DNA of 64,000 nt from Cellulomonas uda (GTDB lineage: Bacteria > Actinomycetota > Actinomycetes > Actinomycetales > Cellulomonadaceae): the NCBI RefSeq assembly GCF_006538705.1, contig NZ_BJLP01000013.1:1-64000 (forward strand), in the 5' to 3' direction. The first letter of the stretch is position 1; the number at the start of each line of letters is the position of its first letter. The position numbers and the translations under genes were made by a program. The notes under the pieces were generated by a model, which made no database searches, was not told the origin of the DNA, and saw only the letters and a list, made by a program, of their open reading frames with translations. This document shows positions 8,733-18,274 of the stretch, one piece after another.

Positions 8733-11700
8733 GTGACCGACCAGAACACCCCCGAGCTCGACGCAGCAGCAGCACCGAGCGTGGACGGGGGTGAGCCGAC
8801 GACCACGCGCCCGCGTCGTCGTCGCGCATCGCGCCCCGCGGCCCCGCCCGAGGCGGTGGCGGCCGAGGCCGCCGCGGGGGAGACGCCTCCCGTCGAGGCC
8901 CCGCCCGTCGACATCGCTGCTCCCGAGGTCACGGCGCCCGAGGTCGCCGCGCCCGAGGTCGCCGCGGCCGAGACGCCCGCGGCGGAGAAGCCCGCCAAGG
9001 CGCGCCGCACCCGCGCACCCCGCGCGGCGAAGGCCGGCGCTAAGGCCGCCGAGGCGCCCGCCCCCGACGCGGCGCCCGAGTCGGCCGCCGAGCCGTCGGA
9101 CACCGTGTCGTCCGAGGCTCCGTGGCCGGACGCTCAGTCGCCCGACCCTCAGTCGCCGGACGCTGAGTCGCCGGACACGCAGCCTGCCGACGCCGAGGCG
9201 CCGGCCCGGCCCGCGCGTCGCCGACGTGCGGCGACGCGTCCGGTCGCGACGCCCGCGTCCGAGGCGCTCGCTCCCGAGGCGCTCGAGGGCACCGACGAGC
9301 AGACGCCCACCGCGGACGACGCGTCCGCCCCTCAGGCCGCCGAGAAGGCCCCCGAGAAGGCCCCCGAGAAGCCGGCCCGTCGTCGCGCGCGCCGCGCCAC
9401 CACCGCCCCGGAGCCCGTGGTCGAGGAGGCGCCCGAGGTCGTCGAGGAGGAGGACGAGGACGCCGCGGTCGCGCAGGACGTGACCCCCGCGCCCGCCGAC
9501 CGGGCCGCGACCGAGCCTGCGAGCGAGGTCGCCGCACCCCTGGCGCCGCGGCTGGCCACCACGGCACTGCTGTTCCAGGCACCGGACCTCACGACGTCGC
9601 GCCCGCGCCGTCGCCGGGCGACGTCCAGCACGGGCTCGCCCGAGGAGATCTCGCAGGCCGCCCGCCACACCGCCGAGGACGTCCCCGGGGAGAAGGCCGA
9701 CGCCGCCGGACCCACCGAGGGCGCGCCGGTCGAGGCCGGCGGCGAGGCGCAGGGCGGCGAGCGTTCGAGCCGTCGTCGCGGCCGTCGGGGCCGTGGTGCG
9801 CGCACCGACGACACGCAGGACAAGGCTGCGGCCGACGAGACCGTCGCCGAGACGGTTCCCGGCGACGACCTGGCGGGCGCCGGCGGCGACCTCACGGCCG
9901 ACGCCGCCATCCGGGAGCTGGCGGACGCGACCCCGGACACCGACTCGGGCAGCAACTCGGGCGGCAGCACCGACGAGGCCGAGGACGACGGCGCGGAGGG
10001 GTCGGCGGCCCAGCGCCGTCGTCGTCGTCGCGGTGGCCGTGGCCGCCGCCGGACCGACTCGGCCGAGCGTGACGACGAGGGCACCGAGACGCCCGGTGAC
10101 GCCGCGTCGGGCGACGACGAGCCCGAGAGCGACGAGGGCGACGACGAGCAGGGCGACGGCGGCTCGAGCCGTCGTCGGCGCCGTCGTCGGCGCGGTTCGC
10201 GCTCGGGCGAGGGCGAGAGCGCTGCGGAGCCGCGTCGCCGCGGTGACGAGGTCACCGCGCTGCGCGGCTCGACCCGCCTGGAGGCCAAGCGTCAGCGCCG
10301 CCGCGAGGGCCGCGACGCGGGCCGCCGCCGCCAGATCATCACCGAGGCCGAGTTCCTCGCGCGCCGTGAGTCGGTCGAGCGGTCGATGATCGTGCGGGAG
10401 AAGGACGGTCGCACGCAGATCGCCGTGCTCGAGGACGGCGTGCTCGTCGAGCACTACGTCTCGAACCAGGCGCAGGCCTCGATGGTCGGCAACGTGTACC
10501 TGGGCCGCGTGCAGAACGTGCTGCCGAGCATGGAGGCGGCGTTCGTCGACGTCGGCAAGGGCCGCAACGCGGTGCTGTACGCGGGCGAGGTGAACTGGGA
10601 CGCGGCCGGGCTCGAGGGCCAGCCGCGCCGGATCGAGCAGGCGCTGAAGTCCGGCGACTCGGTGCTGGTGCAGGTCACCAAGGACCCGATCGGCCACAAG
10701 GGCGCGCGGCTGACCTCGCAGGTCACGCTCGCGGGCCGGTACCTGGTGTACGTGCCCGGTGGTGGCATGACCGGCATCAGCCGCAAGTTGCCCGACACCG
10801 AGCGCAACCGTCTCAAGAAGATCCTGCGCGAGGTCGTCCCCGACTCCGCGGGCGTGATCGTGCGTACCGCCGCCGAGGGTGCCAGCGAGGACGAGCTGCG
10901 CGCCGACATCGCGCGCCTGCAGGCGCAGTGGGAGGCGATCGAGAAGAAGTCGAAGACCGCGTCCGCGCCCGCGCTCCTGCAGGGCGAGCCGGACATGGCG
11001 ATCCGCGTGGTCCGCGACATCTTCAACGACGACTTCTCCTCGCTCGTCGTCCAGGGCGGCGACGCCTGGTCGACCATCTCGTCGTACATCGACGAGCTCG
11101 CGCCGGACCTCGCCCAGAAGGTGTCGAAGTACACCGGGACGGGGGACGTGTTCGCGGCGCACCGCATCGACGAGCAGCTCACCAAGGGCATGGACCGCAA
11201 GGTCTGGCTGCCGTCGGGCGGCTCGCTCGTGATCGACCGCACCGAGGCGATGACGGTCGTCGACGTCAACACCGGGAAGTTCACCGGCTCGGGCGGCACG
11301 CTCGAGGAGACCGTCACGCGCAACAACCTCGAGGCGGCCGAGGAGATCGTCCGCCAGCTGAGGCTGCGCGACATCGGCGGCATCATCGTCATCGACTTCA
11401 TCGACATGGTGCTCGAGTCGAACCGCGACCTGGTGCTGCGCCGGCTCGTGGAGTGCCTGGGCCGGGACCGCACCAAGCACCAGGTGGCCGAGGTGACGTC
11501 GCTGGGCCTCGTGCAGATGACCCGCAAGCGCGTCGGCCAGGGCCTCGTCGAGGCGTTCTCCGAGACGTGCGAGCACTGCCACGGGCGCGGCTTCATCGTG
11601 CACGACCAGCCCGTCGAGAAGAACCCGCGTCCCGACGCGGGGGCGCCCGCGCCGGCCGCGGCCGACGAGCCCAAGCGCGCGCGGCGCAAGCGCGGCGGGA

Positions 11701-12137
11701 CCAAGGAGGCGGCCCCTGCCGCGGCGCACACGGGCGTACCCGTGCTCCCGCAGGAGCGCTCGGCCGTGAAGGCGACGCTCGCGACCATCGCCGCCGCCGC
11801 CGCGCACGCGCACGAGCACGACCACGAGCACCACGACGAGGTCGCGCCCGAGCAGGTCGCACCTCAGCCGGACGCACCCGAGGCTGTCGCACCTGAGCCC
11901 GTCGCGTCCGAGCCCGAGCCCGAGGCCGCGGCGCACGAGGTCGCGACGACGGTCGTCGTCGAGGCCCCGGCCGACCCCGAGAAGGGCGCCGGCCCCGAGC
12001 TCGACGTGCTCGCCGAGCTGTCCTCGCTGCGCAAGGAGCCGGCCTCCGCGGAGCACCTGGAGCTGACCCCCGTCGACCCGTCGGTCTTCGTGACGTTCGA
12101 CGCCGACGAGGCGCCGGACGACGGTGCGACGCGTTGA
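8733..12137 (+). CDS. rne: Ribonuclease E/G family endoribonuclease with long disordered ends
   Basis: Single-strand endoribonuclease central to mRNA decay and rRNA/tRNA processing. 1134 residues, GTG start preceded by AGGAGCG seven bases upstream. The catalytic core starts near residue 552 (MIVREKDGRTQIAVLEDG) with an S1 domain, then the DNase I-like domain with the metal-binding Asp residues in DVNTGKFTG (about 844) and IIVIDFIDM (about 888), and the zinc link CEHCHGRG (about 946). The first about 550 residues are low-complexity Ala/Pro/Glu with many Arg clusters (RRRR), and the last about 180 are disordered and include a His-rich stretch (HAHEHDHEHHDE). This arrangement, with arms on both sides of the core, is typical of actinobacterial RNase E. 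Confidence 0.95.
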   Translation: MTDQNTPELDAAAAPSVDGGEPTTTRPRRRRASRPAAPPEAVAAEAAAGETPPVEAPPVDIAAPEVTAPEVAAPEVAAAETPAAEKPAKARRTRAPRAAKAGAKAAEAPAPDAAPESAAEPSDTVSSEAPWPDAQSPDPQSPDAESPDTQPADAEAPARPARRRRAATRPVATPASEALAPEALEGTDEQTPTADDASAPQAAEKAPEKAPEKPARRRARRATTAPEPVVEEAPEVVEEEDEDAAVAQDVTPAPADRAATEPASEVAAPLAPRLATTALLFQAPDLTTSRPRRRRATSSTGSPEEISQAARHTAEDVPGEKADAAGPTEGAPVEAGGEAQGGERSSRRRGRRGRGARTDDTQDKAAADETVAETVPGDDLAGAGGDLTADAAIRELADATPDTDSGSNSGGSTDEAEDDGAEGSAAQRRRRRRGGRGRRRTDSAERDDEGTETPGDAASGDDEPESDEGDDEQGDGGSSRRRRRRRRGSRSGEGESAAEPRRRGDEVTALRGSTRLEAKRQRRREGRDAGRRRQIITEAEFLARRESVERSMIVREKDGRTQIAVLEDGVLVEHYVSNQAQASMVGNVYLGRVQNVLPSMEAAFVDVGKGRNAVLYAGEVNWDAAGLEGQPRRIEQALKSGDSVLVQVTKDPIGHKGARLTSQVTLAGRYLVYVPGGGMTGISRKLPDTERNRLKKILREVVPDSAGVIVRTAAEGASEDELRADIARLQAQWEAIEKKSKTASAPALLQGEPDMAIRVVRDIFNDDFSSLVVQGGDAWSTISSYIDELAPDLAQKVSKYTGTGDVFAAHRIDEQLTKGMDRKVWLPSGGSLVIDRTEAMTVVDVNTGKFTGSGGTLEETVTRNNLEAAEEIVRQLRLRDIGGIIVIDFIDMVLESNRDLVLRRLVECLGRDRTKHQVAEVTSLGLVQMTRKRVGQGLVEAFSETCEHCHGRGFIVHDQPVEKNPRPDAGAPAPAAADEPKRARRKRGGTKEAAPAAAHTGVPVLPQERSAVKATLATIAAAAAHAHEHDHEHHDEVAPEQVAPQPDAPEAVAPEPVASEPEPEAAAHEVATTVVVEAPADPEKGAGPELDVLAELSSLRKEPASAEHLELTPVDPSVFVTFDADEAPDDGATR

Positions 12138-12172
12138 CCACCGCGCGGCGCGTGTGACGTGCGCCGCGTGGT
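12137..12172 (+). terminator. GC-rich hairpin after rne
   Basis: ACCA plus CGCGGCGC (12137-12140, 12144-12151) pairs with GCGCCGCG plus TGGT (12161-12172), with a three-base bulge and a nine-base loop. It starts in the last base of the rne stop codon and ends directly before the rplU -35 box. There is no U tract, which is usual for terminators of GC-rich actinobacteria. Confidence 0.45.
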
Positions 12173-12201
12173 TTGACCCTGCGGCGCAGGGTCCGTAACC
12201 T
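12173..12201 (+). promoter_or_regulatory. Promoter of rplU-rpmA
   Basis: TTGACC (12173-12178), a 17-base spacer and TAACCT (12196-12201) form the best primary-sigma promoter in the window. Transcription would start near 12208, giving a leader of about 160 bases before rplU. No known ribosomal-protein leader motif was recognised in it. Confidence 0.7.
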
Positions 12202-12368
12202 AGATCGACGGTGCGCCGTGTGCGCGCTGGTCATGTGTGCCGCCGATTGACCGACGAGGTCGACGCGGACGCGACTCCCCACCGGACCGGGCCTCCCGGA
12301 CGCTGCGGGACGCGCGCGGGCGCAGGCTGGCACCTGACACCCTGGACCGAGCAGTTCGACGAGCAGAG

Positions 12369-12689
12369 ATGAGCAGCAACGTGGTGTACGCGATCGTGAA
12401 GGCCGGCGGCCGCCAGGAGAAGGTCGCCGTCGGCGACGTCGTCGTCGTCGACCGTCTCGCCGCCGAGGCGGGTTCGACGGTCGAGCTGCCGGCACTCCTG
12501 CTCGTCGACGGCGAGAAGGTGACCACCGACGCGGGCGCGCTCGCGAAGGTCAAGGTCACGGCGGAGGTCGTCCGGGACGAGAAGGGCCCGAAGATCGACA
12601 TCCTCAAGTACAAGAACAAGACCGGCTACCGCAAGCGCCAGGGCCACCGTCAGGCCCTCACGCGCCTGAAGGTCACCGGCATCAAGTGA
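12369..12689 (+). CDS. rplU: 50S ribosomal protein L21
   Basis: 106-residue large-subunit protein that binds 23S rRNA. The start [19 protein letters not shown] and the C-terminal [20 protein letters not shown] are diagnostic. The ATG at 12369 is chosen because homologues begin a few residues before [10 protein letters not shown]; the longer frame upstream is leader RNA. It is followed after 63 bases by rpmA, the standard actinobacterial pair. Confidence 0.97.
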   Translation: MSSNVVYAIVKAGGRQEKVAVGDVVVVDRLAAEAGSTVELPALLLVDGEKVTTDAGALAKVKVTAEVVRDEKGPKIDILKYKNKTGYRKRQGHRQALTRLKVTGIK

Positions 12690-12752
12690 TCTCGCGCCGC
12701 GGCACGCCGCGGCTGCAGCGACAGTTCTGAGCAACCCGAGAGCAGGTTCGTC

Positions 12753-13010
12753 ATGGCACACAAGAAGGGCGCGAGCTCCTCGCGCAACGGTCGCGACTCG
12801 AACGCCCAGCGCCTGGGCGTGAAGCGCTTCGGTGGCCAGGTCGTCAAGGCCGGCGAGATCATCGTCCGCCAGCGCGGCACCCACTTCCACCCCGGCAACA
12901 ACGTGGGTCGCGGTGGCGACGACACGCTGTTCGCGCTGGCCGCCGGTGCGGTGCAGTTCGGCACGCGCCGCGGCCGCAAGGTCGTCGACATCGTGGCTGC
13001 CGAGGCCTGA
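12753..13010 (+). CDS. rpmA: 50S ribosomal protein L27
   Basis: 85 residues, [20 protein letters not shown] onward, matching L27 along its whole length. It sits near the peptidyl-transferase centre. The N-terminus begins directly with AHKKG, so there is no cleavable extension of the type seen in Firmicutes. It is cotranscribed with rplU and followed by a strong terminator. A GCCGCGG-type hairpin lies in the rplU-rpmA gap. Confidence 0.97.
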   Translation: MAHKKGASSSRNGRDSNAQRLGVKRFGGQVVKAGEIIVRQRGTHFHPGNNVGRGGDDTLFALAAGAVQFGTRRGRKVVDIVAAEA

Positions 13011-13032
13011 GTCCTCTCCACGACTCGTCACG

Positions 13033-13061
13033 AAGGGGCGCACCGTCTCGGTGCGCCCCTT
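13033..13061 (+). terminator. Strong terminator after rpmA
   Basis: A perfect 13-bp stem, AAGGGGCGCACCG (13033-13045) with CGGTGCGCCCCTT (13049-13061), and a three-base loop. It separates rplU-rpmA from obgE. Confidence 0.8.
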
Positions 13062-13104
13062 CGTCGTTCGACCATCGAAGTCCCGCTATCCCAGGAGGTC
13101 CGCC

Positions 13105-14622
13105 GTGGCGACGTTCGTCGACCGCGTGGTGCTGCACGCGACCGGTGGTGACGGCGGGCACGGCTGCGCGTCCATCCACCGTGAGAAGTTCAAGCCGCTC
13201 GCCGGCCCCGACGGCGGGAACGGCGGCAACGGCGGCTCGGTGATCCTGCGGGTCGACCCCCAGGTCACCACGCTGCTCGAGTTCCACCACCTGCCGCACC
13301 GGCGGGCCTCGTCCGGCACGCAGGGCATGGGTGACCACCGGTCGGGTGCGACGGGGGAGGACCTCGTCCTCGGCGTCCCGGACGGCACGGTCGTCAAGAC
13401 CCCGGACGGCGACGTGGTCGCCGACCTCGTGGGGGTCGGCGCGGAGTACGTCGTCGCGTCCGGCGGGCGTGGTGGGCTCGGCAACGCGGCGCTCGCGTCG
13501 CCGCGCCGCAAGGCACCCGGCTTCGCGCTGCTCGGCGAGCCCGGCGAGAGCGCGGACGTCGTGCTCGAGCTCAAGACGATCGCCGACGTCGCGCTCGTCG
13601 GGTACCCGTCGGCGGGCAAGTCGAGCCTCGTCGCCGCGATCTCCGCGGCACGCCCGAAGATCGCGGACTACCCGTTCACCACCCTCGTGCCGAACCTCGG
13701 CGTGGTGCAGGCGGGCGACGCGCGCTACACCGTCGCGGACGTGCCGGGGCTGATCCCGGGCGCGTCCGAGGGGCGTGGGCTCGGGCTGGAGTTCCTGCGG
13801 CACGTCGAGCGGTGCGCCGTGCTCGTGCACGTGCTCGACTGCGCCACGCTGGAGCCCGGCCGCGACCCGCTGAGCGACCTCGACGTCATCGAGGCCGAGC
13901 TCGCGGCGTACGCGGGGGACCTGGAGATCGAGGGTGGTGGCGTGCCGCTCACCCAGCGTCCGCACGTCGTCGTGCTCAACAAGATCGACGTGCCCGAGGC
14001 GCGTGAGCTCGCCGAGCTGGTCCGTCCCGAGCTCGAGGCGCGCGGCCTGCGGGTGTTCGAGGTCTCGACGGCCAGCCACGAGGGCCTGCGTCCGCTCACG
14101 TTCGCCCTCGCGCAGATCGTCGAGACCGCGCGTCGCGAGGCGCCCGCGCCCGAGGCGACGCGCGTCGTGCTGCGACCGCGTGCCGTCGACGAGGCGGGCT
14201 TCACGGTCACCCGGCGCGAGGCCGGCGGTGAGGTGTGGTTCCAGGTGCGGGGCGAGAAGCCCGAGCGCTGGGTGCGTCAGACGGACTTCAACAACGACGA
14301 GGCCGTCGGGTACCTCGCGGACCGCCTCGCGCGCCTCGGCGTCGAGGAGCGGCTGTTCGCCGCCGGCGCCGTCGCGGGCGACGAGGTGCGCATCGGGCCC
14401 GAGACGAACTCCGTCGTGTTCGACTGGGAGCCCACTCTCGTCACCGGCGCCGAGCTGCTCGGTGCGCGCGGGACGGACCTGCGGCTCGAGGACCACTCCC
14501 GTCCGACGCGCGGCGAGAAGCGCGCCGAGTTCAAGGACCGGATGGACGCCAAGGCCGCCGCCCGCGCCGAGCTGCGCTCCGAGCGCGAGCACGGCGTGTG
14601 GACCGACCCGGACGCCGACTGA
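13105..14622 (+). CDS. obgE: GTPase Obg/CgtA
   Basis: Large-subunit assembly and stress GTPase. 505 residues in three parts: the glycine-rich Obg fold (1-158, with GGDGGHG and GGNGGNGG), the GTPase domain with G1 GYPSAGKSS near 165, G3 DVPGLIPGA and G4 NKID, and the C-terminal OCT domain (about 345-425) plus a charged tail typical of actinobacteria. GTG start with an ideal AGGAGG seven bases upstream (13093-13098). The upstream open frame overlapping rpmA is a shadow. Confidence 0.96.
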   Translation: MATFVDRVVLHATGGDGGHGCASIHREKFKPLAGPDGGNGGNGGSVILRVDPQVTTLLEFHHLPHRRASSGTQGMGDHRSGATGEDLVLGVPDGTVVKTPDGDVVADLVGVGAEYVVASGGRGGLGNAALASPRRKAPGFALLGEPGESADVVLELKTIADVALVGYPSAGKSSLVAAISAARPKIADYPFTTLVPNLGVVQAGDARYTVADVPGLIPGASEGRGLGLEFLRHVERCAVLVHVLDCATLEPGRDPLSDLDVIEAELAAYAGDLEIEGGGVPLTQRPHVVVLNKIDVPEARELAELVRPELEARGLRVFEVSTASHEGLRPLTFALAQIVETARREAPAPEATRVVLRPRAVDEAGFTVTRREAGGEVWFQVRGEKPERWVRQTDFNNDEAVGYLADRLARLGVEERLFAAGAVAGDEVRIGPETNSVVFDWEPTLVTGAELLGARGTDLRLEDHSRPTRGEKRAEFKDRMDAKAAARAELRSEREHGVWTDPDAD

Positions 14623-14638
14623 CCGGGAGAATGCCCAG

Positions 14639-15784
14639 GTGACCGCCGCCCCGTTGCACGACCGTGCCGAGATCGCCACGGCCTCGCGGATCGTCGTCAA
14701 GGTCGGGTCGTCGTCCCTGACGAGCCCGGACGGGCGCCTCGACCCGGCGCGGCTGCGCGCCCTCGTCGACGTGCTCGCGAAGCGCCGTGCCGAGGGCGGG
14801 CAGGTCGTGCTCGTCTCGTCGGGCGCCATCGCCGCGGCCATCGGTCCGCTCGGCCTCGCGGCACGCCCGCGGGACCTCGCGACGCAGCAGGCGGCCGCCT
14901 CGGTGGGGCAGGGGCTGCTGGTGGCGCACTACACCAAGGCGTTCGCGGACCTCGGGCTGCGCGTCGGGCAGGTGCTGCTCACCGCCGACGACACCGTGCG
15001 GCGGGTGCACTACCGCAACGCGCACCGCGCGCTCACCCGCCTGCTGGACCTGGGCGTCGTCCCCGTCATCAACGAGAACGACGCGGTCGCGACCGACGAG
15101 ATCCGGTTCGGTGACAACGACCGCCTCGCGGCGCTCGTCTCGCACCTCGTGCACGCCGACGCGCTCGTGCTGCTGACCGACGTGGACGCCCTGTACACCG
15201 CGGCGCCGTCCGCGCCGGGCGCGCGGCGGATCTCGCGCGTCGACACCCCGCGCGACCTCGAGGGGATCGACGTCTCGCGGCGCGGGTCGGCGGTCGGCAC
15301 GGGCGGGATGGTGACCAAGCTCGAGTCGGTCGCGATCGCGACCGCGTCCGGCATCCCCGTGGTGCTGACCTCGGCCGCGCAGGCCGCGCAGGCGCTCGCG
15401 GGCGACGACGTCGGCACGTGGTTCGCGGCGACCGGACGGCGCACGTCGATCCGCCTCCTGTGGCTCGCGCACGCCGCGCGCGTCCGTGGGCGCCTCGTCC
15501 TCGACGAGGGTGCGGTCAAGGCGGTCGTCGAGCGACGCACGTCGCTGCTGCCCGCGGGCGTCACCGCCGTCGAGGGCGACTTCGAGGCGGGGGACCCCGT
15601 CGAGCTCGTCGCACCCGACGGTCGCGTCGTCGGACGCGGGCTCGTGGCGTTCGGCGCGGACGAGGTGCCGAGCCTGCTGGGACGCTCGACGCGCGACCTG
15701 CGCCGCGAGCTCGGTGCGGGCTACGACCGCGAGCTCGTACACCGCGACGACCTCGTCCTCTTGCGCCGCCGCCCGACCTCCTGA
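14639..15784 (+). CDS. proB: Glutamate 5-kinase
   Basis: First enzyme of proline synthesis: phosphorylates glutamate to gamma-glutamyl phosphate. 381 residues with an amino-acid-kinase domain (VVKVGSSSLTSPDG near the start, LVSSGAIAAAIG, VIPINENDAV-type VPVINENDAVATDEI, GTGGMVTKLESVAIAT) and a C-terminal PUA domain (from about 285). The GTG at 14639 lies 16 bases after the obgE stop and gives the expected N-terminus; ATG 14631 is out of frame. The usual next gene, proA, is not here: a hairpin and a small membrane gene follow instead. Confidence 0.95.
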   Translation: MTAAPLHDRAEIATASRIVVKVGSSSLTSPDGRLDPARLRALVDVLAKRRAEGGQVVLVSSGAIAAAIGPLGLAARPRDLATQQAAASVGQGLLVAHYTKAFADLGLRVGQVLLTADDTVRRVHYRNAHRALTRLLDLGVVPVINENDAVATDEIRFGDNDRLAALVSHLVHADALVLLTDVDALYTAAPSAPGARRISRVDTPRDLEGIDVSRRGSAVGTGGMVTKLESVAIATASGIPVVLTSAAQAAQALAGDDVGTWFAATGRRTSIRLLWLAHAARVRGRLVLDEGAVKAVVERRTSLLPAGVTAVEGDFEAGDPVELVAPDGRVVGRGLVAFGADEVPSLLGRSTRDLRRELGAGYDRELVHRDDLVLLRRRPTS

Positions 15785-15796
15785 GGCCGGAGGTAT

Positions 15797-15820
15797 CCCG
15801 TCCGGACCCCGGCGGACGGG
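15797..15820 (+). terminator. Hairpin after proB
   Basis: CCCGTCCG (15797-15804) pairs with CGGACGGG (15813-15820) around an eight-base GC loop. It lies 12 bases after the proB stop and is a plausible end of the obgE-proB transcript. Confidence 0.45.
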
Positions 15821-15939
15821 GTCTCACGGGGCGTGCGGGCCTCCGCTCGCCGAGCAGGACGTGCGACAATCGTCAACGCTCGTCCCCCGGGAGGGGGGCG
15901 ATGGTCAGAGCACCACCACTCGAGCACCGGAGGACTGCC

Positions 15940-16095
15940 GTGCACGCCGCCTTGATCGCCGCCGCTGGGGAAGCTGCCGAGAAGACGAACGAGCTGCCCT
16001 TCCCGCCCGTCGTGTTCGGCATCGGTGCGTTCGTGGGCCTCGTCGCAGCGCTGCTGTTCACCTACGCCTTCCGTCTCGTCGGCACGCGTCACTGA
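15940..16095 (+). CDS. Small single-pass membrane protein upstream of nadD
   Basis: 51 residues: a short amphipathic head, then [20 protein letters not shown] and a transmembrane helix ending in [14 protein letters not shown]. Tiny proteins with a LPxPPxxFG motif just before nadD are frequent in actinobacteria; no function is known to me. The GTG at 15940 is favoured because GGAGGA lies five bases upstream and homologues begin at this point. An in-frame ATG at 15901, also behind a GGGAGGGG sequence, would add 13 residues. Confidence 0.75.
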   Translation: MHAALIAAAGEAAEKTNELPFPPVVFGIGAFVGLVAALLFTYAFRLVGTRH

Positions 16096-16099
16096 TCGC

Positions 16100-16702
16100 G
16101 TGCACGACCGCCCGGTGACGCGACTGGGGGTGATGGGCGGGACGTTCGACCCCGTCCACCACGGCCACCTGGTCGCGGCGAGCGAGGTCGCCGCGAGGTT
16201 CGGCCTCGACGAGGTCGTCTTCGTCCCGACGGGCACGCCGTCGTTCAAGCAGGACCAGGACGTCACGCCCGCGGAGCACCGCTACCTGATGACCGTGATC
16301 GCGACGGCCTCCAACCCGCGGTTCACGGTCAGCCGGGTGGACATCGACCGCGGCGGTGTGACGTTCACCGTGGACACCCTGCGGGACCTCAAGGCGGCTC
16401 GGCCGGATGCCGAGTTGTTCTTCATCACCGGTGCCGACGCTGTCGCCCAGATCCTGACGTGGAAGGATGCGCAGGAGCTGTTCTCGATGGCGCAGTTCGT
16501 GGCCGTCACACGCCCGGGGCACACGCTCTCGGTCGAGGGACTGCCGGTGGACCGGGTGCACGTCATGGAGATCCCGGCCCTGGCGATCTCCTCGACCGAC
16601 GTGCGCGCCCGGGAACGGGCCGGCCAGCCGGTCTGGTACCTCGTCCCCGACGGGGTGGTCCAGTACATCGCGAAGCACCAGCTGTATCGAGGTTTGTCAT
16701 GA
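16100..16702 (+). CDS. nadD: Nicotinate-nucleotide adenylyltransferase
   Basis: Makes nicotinate adenine dinucleotide in NAD synthesis. About 200 residues with the nucleotidyltransferase P-loop-like [20 protein letters not shown], the HxGH signature and ISSTDVR near the C-terminus. Two GTG starts are possible (16100 or 16115); neither has a clear ribosome site. The stop overlaps the next gene as ATGA, so this is a coupled pair. Confidence 0.95.
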   Translation: MHDRPVTRLGVMGGTFDPVHHGHLVAASEVAARFGLDEVVFVPTGTPSFKQDQDVTPAEHRYLMTVIATASNPRFTVSRVDIDRGGVTFTVDTLRDLKAARPDAELFFITGADAVAQILTWKDAQELFSMAQFVAVTRPGHTLSVEGLPVDRVHVMEIPALAISSTDVRARERAGQPVWYLVPDGVVQYIAKHQLYRGLS

Positions 16703-18252
16703 CGGAACCAGGAGCACGGCCGCGGCGCCGTGACCTGCACCGGAGCGACGACGCCAGCGTCGGGACGCCCGTGACCCCGGAGGCCCCGCAGGCGTCCGCC
16801 ACGGGACCGGACGGGGTGCCCGCACCGGGGTCGCGTCGCGCCCGACGGGCGGCGAGCGAGTCGTTCGACGCCCCGGTCCAGCAGCACCCGACCGCCCCCG
16901 GCTGGCCCGGCACGCAGAGCGGGTACCCGGCGTCCGGCGGCGCTGCGGCACCCGCCACGCCGCAGCGTCCGTCCGCGCAGCCCGCGGCCCAGCGTCCGTC
17001 CGCGCAGCCCGCGGCCGCCCCCGCGTGGGCGCCCCAGCAGCCGACCGGCCCCACCGCGCCGCGGCCGGCCTCGTCGGCTGCTCCTCAGCCGTCCGCGCGA
17101 CCCGTGGGCACCCCGATGCCCGCTCCGGGCGCACCCACCGCAGGCCCCGCCGCGGGCCCGTCGGCTCCCGCTCCCGTGGAGCGTCCCCGCCGGTCGTCCG
17201 TGCGCGACACGATGCTCGACCCGACGAGCTCGCGCTCGGTCGCCGTCCCGCCGAGCGCGCCGCGTCCCGCCGCGACGCCCGCCCCGGCCCCGGCGCCCGG
17301 TCCCGCGTGGGGGACGTCGGGCCAGCCCGGTGCAGCCCGGCCCGGCGCAGCCCAGCCCGGTGCCCAGCCCGGTGCAGCCCAGCGTGGCGCGCAGGCCCCC
17401 CCGGCGCAGCCCGTCGTCCCCGCGGCGCGCACGTCCGCGTGGACGGGCGGTCGCCCGGAGGCGCCCGCGTCGTCGTACGCGCCCCCCGCCGCCCAGCCGT
17501 CCGCCCGTCCCGCCCCGGCGGTCCCGCAGCAGCCGGCCGGTCCAGCGCCGGCGGCCGCGCCGTCGTGGTCGCAGCCCGCGCAGGGCACGGGGTGGGCTCC
17601 GACGACCGCTGGCGCGCAGGCGCCGGTGACCCGCCCGGACGGCTCGGTGCCGCGGACCGCGCGCTCGGCGCCCGCGCAGCCCGCCCCGACGCAGCCTGCC
17701 CCGACGCACCCTGCCCCGACGCAGCCTGCCCCGACGGGTCCGGCGCCCACCGGCGGGCCGTCGGCACCGGCATCGGGCTTCGGGGTGACGGGCTTCGGCG
17801 TGACCGGTCTCGGTGCGGCCGCTGCCGCGTCGGCCCCGGCACCCGCCGCAGCCCCCGCCGCGTCTCCCGCGGCGGCGCCCGGCTCGAGCTGGGCGCCCGC
17901 GGGTGCCTCGACGGGGTGGACGCCGACGCCGTCGGTGGCGCCCGGCCCGGCGCCCCAGGCCGAGCCCGCGGCGACGCCGTGGGGCCACGACACCCCGTCC
18001 GAGTCCGCCGCGGGCCGGCCCTTCGCACCCGTGCCCGGCACCGAGCACGACGCCGTCGAGCCCGACGAGGAGGAGGACGACGAGCGTCCGCGCCACCCCT
18101 ACACGTGGCTGCACCTCATCGTGCTCGCCGTCGTGGCGTTCGTCCTCGGCTTCCTCATCGTCCTGCTGTACACGAAGGCGAGCGGCGAGGCGACCGCCTC
18201 GGGCAGCACCGTGGTCACGGTGTCCGCCGCCCGGGCCGGGCCGAGCGCCTGA
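16699..18252 (+). CDS. Pro/Ala-rich single-pass membrane protein between nadD and rsfS
   Basis: 517 residues, not a recognised enzyme. Residues 1-60 are basic and polar, 60-440 are almost only Ala, Pro, Gln, Gly, Ser and Thr with short repeats (for example QPAPT repeated near 333-352), 450-475 are acidic ([17 protein letters not shown]), and one transmembrane helix (about 478-500, [20 protein letters not shown]) is followed by a short 20-residue tail. The disordered part is probably cytoplasmic. ATGA overlap with nadD and an rsfS ribosome site right after it place it in the nadD-rsfS operon. Confidence 0.8.
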   Translation: MTEPGARPRRRDLHRSDDASVGTPVTPEAPQASATGPDGVPAPGSRRARRAASESFDAPVQQHPTAPGWPGTQSGYPASGGAAAPATPQRPSAQPAAQRPSAQPAAAPAWAPQQPTGPTAPRPASSAAPQPSARPVGTPMPAPGAPTAGPAAGPSAPAPVERPRRSSVRDTMLDPTSSRSVAVPPSAPRPAATPAPAPAPGPAWGTSGQPGAARPGAAQPGAQPGAAQRGAQAPPAQPVVPAARTSAWTGGRPEAPASSYAPPAAQPSARPAPAVPQQPAGPAPAAAPSWSQPAQGTGWAPTTAGAQAPVTRPDGSVPRTARSAPAQPAPTQPAPTHPAPTQPAPTGPAPTGGPSAPASGFGVTGFGVTGLGAAAAASAPAPAAAPAASPAAAPGSSWAPAGASTGWTPTPSVAPGPAPQAEPAATPWGHDTPSESAAGRPFAPVPGTEHDAVEPDEEEDDERPRHPYTWLHLIVLAVVAFVLGFLIVLLYTKASGEATASGSTVVTVSAARAGPSA

Positions 18253-18274
18253 CCCACCCGAACCTAGGAGACCA

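Noticed and set aside
6780-12056. Very long open frame (about 1758 codons) antisense to rne joined to cydA
   Set aside because: Only the last 508 codons (cydA) are protein-like; the rest is an artefact of extreme third-position GC opposite rne.
12202-12368. L21 leader-type RNA upstream of rplU
   Set aside because: The leader is long enough, but I could not recognise the conserved motifs of that RNA family.
17690-17760. Direct repeats that look like a small CRISPR array
   Set aside because: They are in-frame QPAPT codon repeats inside the Pro/Ala-rich membrane protein, with no spacers and no cas genes.
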